Origin: Megasphaera micronuciformis F0359 | GTDB taxonomy: Bacteria; Bacillota; Negativicutes; Veillonellales; Megasphaeraceae | Assembly (NCBI RefSeq): GCF_000165735.1 | Contig: NZ_GL538208.1 | Coordinates: 75,879-139,878, forward strand | Length of the DNA stretch: 64,000 nucleotides | Direction: 5' to 3' | Part shown: positions 61,501 through 64,000 of the stretch, piece after piece | Layout of the letters: the number at the start of each line of letters is the position of its first letter | How positions within the stretch are numbered: the stretch's first letter is position 1 | Notes under the pieces: generated by a model | Database searches by the model: none | What the model was told of the DNA's origin: nothing | What the model saw: the letters and a program-made list of their open reading frames with translations, nothing else | Program-made: the position numbers and the translations under genes

Positions 61501-62360
61501 GACTGGAAAATGTGTCTCATGTATACGGTCGCAAAACGCCGAATGAGCATCTTGCATTAAAAAATATTAACTTGGAAATAAAAGAAGGCGAGTTCGTCGG
61601 TATTATCGGGCATACCGGTTCGGGAAAATCGACTCTCGTACAACTTTTAAACGGGTTATTGCAGCCTACGGACGGAACAGTTTATGTAGACGGCACGGAT
61701 TTGTCCTGTAAGTCTAAGGAAGCCGTTGCGGCTCGCCGACGTGTAGGTATGGTTTTTCAGTATCCGGAATATCAATTATTTGAAGAAACGGTAGCTGACG
61801 ACATCGCTTTCGGGCCAAAAAACTACGGTCTTTCGGAAGCGGAAGTTACAGAGCGCGTAAAAGAGGCTATGGATTTTGTCGGTTTGGATTATGAAACGTA
61901 CGGAAAACGCTCTCCTTTTCGCTTGAGCGGCGGGCAAATGAGACGAGTGGCCATTGCGGGAATTATTGCCATGCGTCCCCGCTACCTGATTCTTGATGAA
62001 CCTTCAGCAGGGTTGGACCCGGTAGGACGACGGGAGATTTTCGGACAGATTGAACGACGTTATAAAGAAACGGGGATTACGGTAGTCTTAGTGTCTCATA
62101 ATATGGAGGATGTTGCGGCTCTGGCCAATCGCCTGATTATACTTAATCACGGTGAAATTGCGGCTGACGGTGTACCGACGGACATTTTTGCAACGGAGCG
62201 GGATATTTTACGGGCGGCCGGGGTTGATGTACCTCCTGTTACGCATGTATTGCAGTATTTGAAAGGGCGGGGACTTGATGTGGAGACGAGAGTCAAGACC
62301 GTGTCGGACGGTACGGATACCATTTATCGAGCGTTGAGGAGGAACGGTCATGCTGACTGA
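61491..62360 (+). CDS. ecfA2: Energy-coupling factor ATPase EcfA2
   Basis: A 289-residue second ABC ATPase. Walker A GHTGSGKST, Q-loop VFQYPEYQLFEETVADD, signature RLSGGQMRR and Walker B YLILDEPSAGLDP. The pair with EcfA1 forms the ATPase heterodimer of the ECF module. It overlaps both ecfA1 (10 bases) and ecfT (11 bases). Confidence 0.95.
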   Translation: MSIRLENVSHVYGRKTPNEHLALKNINLEIKEGEFVGIIGHTGSGKSTLVQLLNGLLQPTDGTVYVDGTDLSCKSKEAVAARRRVGMVFQYPEYQLFEETVADDIAFGPKNYGLSEAEVTERVKEAMDFVGLDYETYGKRSPFRLSGGQMRRVAIAGIIAMRPRYLILDEPSAGLDPVGRREIFGQIERRYKETGITVVLVSHNMEDVAALANRLIILNHGEIAADGVPTDIFATERDILRAAGVDVPPVTHVLQYLKGRGLDVETRVKTVSDGTDTIYRALRRNGHAD

Positions 62361-63147
62361 TATTACATTAGGGCAATACTTTCCCGGAAACTCCTATCTC
62401 CATCGCTTGGATCCGCGTATGAAAATCATGGGGACCATGATTTTTATTTTTTCCGTCTTTTTAGCAAATGAACCTTTCTCATATGCTGTTCTGGCAGCTT
62501 TTATCGCTTTTACGTATGCTTTATCCCGGTTGTCCGTGCAGACTATGGTGAAGTCGCTGAAGCCCCTTTGGGGAATTATTATTTTCACCTTTGCCGTTCA
62601 TGTTTTTACGACTCCGGGAAAAGAGTTGTGGACTTACGGTTGGATTCATATTACGGAAGACGGTATTTATAGGGGCTTTTTCATGACCTTAAGACTTGTG
62701 TATTTAATTGTCTTTTCATCACTTCTGACCTATACAACCTCTCCCATTGTTCTGACTGACGGAATTGAGCATCTTTTGTCTCCGTTTAAACGTTTCGGAG
62801 TGCCGGCACATGAACTGGCCATGATGATGACAATTGCTATGCGGTTTATTCCTACCTTGTTGGAAGAAACCGGTCGAATTATGAAGGCGCAAACGGCACG
62901 AGGAGCCAACTTTACAAGCGGTAACCTTTGGCAGAGAGGAAAGAATATGGTTCCTCTGCTAGTGCCCTTGTTTATCAGTGCCTTTCGTCGTGCCGATGAC
63001 TTGGCGACAGCTATGGAAGCACGTTGTTACCGTGGCGGAGAAGGTCGTACCCGGTTACATGAGTTGGCATATAGCCGTCGAGACGGCGTAGCCTTTTTCG
63101 GAATTGTCGTTTTGACTCTTATACTGGCGGTGCTCAGATGGGTGTAA
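62350..63147 (+). CDS. ecfT: Energy-coupling factor transmembrane protein EcfT
   Basis: A 265-residue transmembrane coupling subunit with about five helices. The two Arg-containing coupling motifs are in KAQTARGANF and MEARCYRGGEGRTRLHE. It links the S components to EcfA1A2. It overlaps truA by ten bases. Confidence 0.95.
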   Translation: MLTDITLGQYFPGNSYLHRLDPRMKIMGTMIFIFSVFLANEPFSYAVLAAFIAFTYALSRLSVQTMVKSLKPLWGIIIFTFAVHVFTTPGKELWTYGWIHITEDGIYRGFFMTLRLVYLIVFSSLLTYTTSPIVLTDGIEHLLSPFKRFGVPAHELAMMMTIAMRFIPTLLEETGRIMKAQTARGANFTSGNLWQRGKNMVPLLVPLFISAFRRADDLATAMEARCYRGGEGRTRLHELAYSRRDGVAFFGIVVLTLILAVLRWV

Positions 63148-63938
63148 TAAAGAATATATCTCTGAGACTGGCTTACGACGGCACGGAGTTTTACGGCTTT
63201 CAACGACAGTCGTCTCTGCCGTCGGTACAGCAACATGTAGAAGCGGCCTTATCGGGTATCTACGGTAGAAATATCCGTATATACGGAGCGGCTCGTACCG
63301 ATTCGGGTGTTCATGCCCGTGGTCAGGTAGTCAATTTTTACGGCGATGATACGATTCCCGTAGAAAGACTTCCTTACGCCCTAAAGGGGAGCTTACCGCC
63401 GGCTATTGTAGTACTTTCGGCAACGTTGGAAAGAGAAAACTTCAGTGTACGTCATGATAATAAGGGAAAACATTATCGCTACACTTTGGTAAATGACGGC
63501 GTACCCGATCCGTTTATGTTGCGTTATGCCTGGTATATTCGGAAACCCTTAAATTGTGAAAGCATGAAAGAGGCGGCTTCATACTTAAAGGGAACACACG
63601 ATTTTTCGGCTTTTGAAGGAGCCAATACGACACCTATGAATCCCGTAAAAACCATGTACGGTATTTTTGTTGTATCAAAGAAAAACAGAATTATCATAGA
63701 TGTCGTGGGGAGCGGCTTTTTATATCATATGGTGAGAAATATGGCCGGAGCACTTGTCGATGTCGGTATGGGACGAAAATCTTCGCAACGAATTAAAGAA
63801 ATCCTTAAAGGCGGGGACAGGCGTAAGTTAGGAGCTACGGCTCCGGCTCAAGGGCTGTGTTTGGAAGAAGTTTATTATAGTTCCGAGCGCTTGAATCAGG
63901 CCTTGGTTGCCTTGGAAGCGGGATTGGATACGGTATAA
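63138..63938 (+). CDS. truA: tRNA pseudouridine(38-40) synthase
   Basis: A 266-residue enzyme that forms pseudouridine at tRNA positions 38-40. The catalytic Asp55 is in GAARTDSGVHA. Other motifs are LAYDGTEFYGFQRQ, ALKGSLPPAI, RYTLVNDGVPDP, GSGFLYHMVRNMAGALVDVG and TAPAQGLCLEEVYY. The order ecfA1-ecfA2-ecfT-truA, leading to rplM-rpsI, is common in Firmicutes. Confidence 0.97.
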   Translation: MGVIKNISLRLAYDGTEFYGFQRQSSLPSVQQHVEAALSGIYGRNIRIYGAARTDSGVHARGQVVNFYGDDTIPVERLPYALKGSLPPAIVVLSATLERENFSVRHDNKGKHYRYTLVNDGVPDPFMLRYAWYIRKPLNCESMKEAASYLKGTHDFSAFEGANTTPMNPVKTMYGIFVVSKKNRIIIDVVGSGFLYHMVRNMAGALVDVGMGRKSSQRIKEILKGGDRRKLGATAPAQGLCLEEVYYSSERLNQALVALEAGLDTV

Positions 63939-63962
63939 TGAATCTGCGGCCTTGCATGCCTG

Positions 63963-63971
63963 TGATATAAT
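63963..63971 (+). promoter_or_regulatory. Extended -10 promoter leading out of the window
   Basis: TGATATAAT at 63963-63971 after truA. By gene order it probably drives rplM-rpsI beyond base 64000; that is inference. Confidence 0.5.
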
Positions 63972-64000
63972 ATACATACTCGGTTTACTATGTATATTTT

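Overview
The window is ordinary chromosome from an anaerobic bacterium that combines a Firmicutes-style gene set with a diderm envelope. Evidence for Firmicutes includes strong Shine-Dalgarno sites, TTG/GTG starts, an FMN riboswitch, BioY/Ecf transporters, the coaX-dus-greA-lysS order and divIC/ftsB next to an S1 gene and tilS. Evidence for an outer membrane includes an LptD-like barrel, a YadA-type trimeric adhesin and two inverse-autotransporter barrels. With the Rnf complex, a clostridial-type ferredoxin and two lactate/glycolate-oxidase-like flavoproteins, this points to the class Negativicutes, probably the Veillonellaceae group. The genus is not decided by sequence alone. No rRNA, prophage, insertion sequence or CRISPR array was seen.

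Layout. 1-5.5 kb: an FAD oxidase cut by the window edge, a 2[4Fe-4S] ferredoxin, lspA-rluD-pyrR, tRNA-Ser and a thiM thiamine-salvage pair. 5.5-17.5 kb: envelope region with a secreted unknown, an LptD-like protein, an RseC-like protein, a trimeric adhesin with an unusual C-terminal coiled coil, a GDT1 transporter, a nucleoside-kinase-like gene, yceD-rpmF and two tandem inverse-autotransporter barrels. 17.5-25 kb: HAD phosphatase, a membrane-anchored unknown, galU, two HMA-like proteins with an unusual P1B-type ATPase, and an ECF S component. 25-33.5 kb: ADP-ribosylglycohydrolase, three radical-SAM/DNA-repair-associated genes, then DUF1934-argS-pyrG. 33.5-40.3 kb: a long leader and rnfCDGEAB-apbE. 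40.3-45 kb: Lrp and CRP/FNR regulators, a truncated ferredoxin-family protein, riboswitch-controlled ribBA and a second FAD oxidase. 45-56.7 kb: ftsB-like, S1, ppx, tilS, a frameshifted hpt, ftsH, birA, bioY, coaX, dus, greA, lysS. 56.7-64 kb: a secreted protein with three BamE-like repeats, an isolated BrxF-like P-loop protein, uppP, DUF805, ecfA1-ecfA2-ecfT-truA, and a promoter leading out of the window.

How the genes fit together. Ferredoxin, the FAD oxidases and Rnf form a plausible route from organic-acid oxidation to an ion gradient, with ApbE and RibBA supplying covalent and free flavin. BioY and the 24.5 kb S component probably use the EcfA1A2T module at 60.7 kb. BirA probably represses bioY through an inverted repeat over its promoter.

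Most unusual points: hpt is split at a run of eight T; a BrxF-like protein stands without any BREX genes; two tandem inverse autotransporters have no passenger; the P1B ATPase has FSC in place of CPC beside two HMA-like proteins without CxxC; a radical-SAM/DUF4130 pair; and an unclassified ~350-nt structured leader before rnfC.
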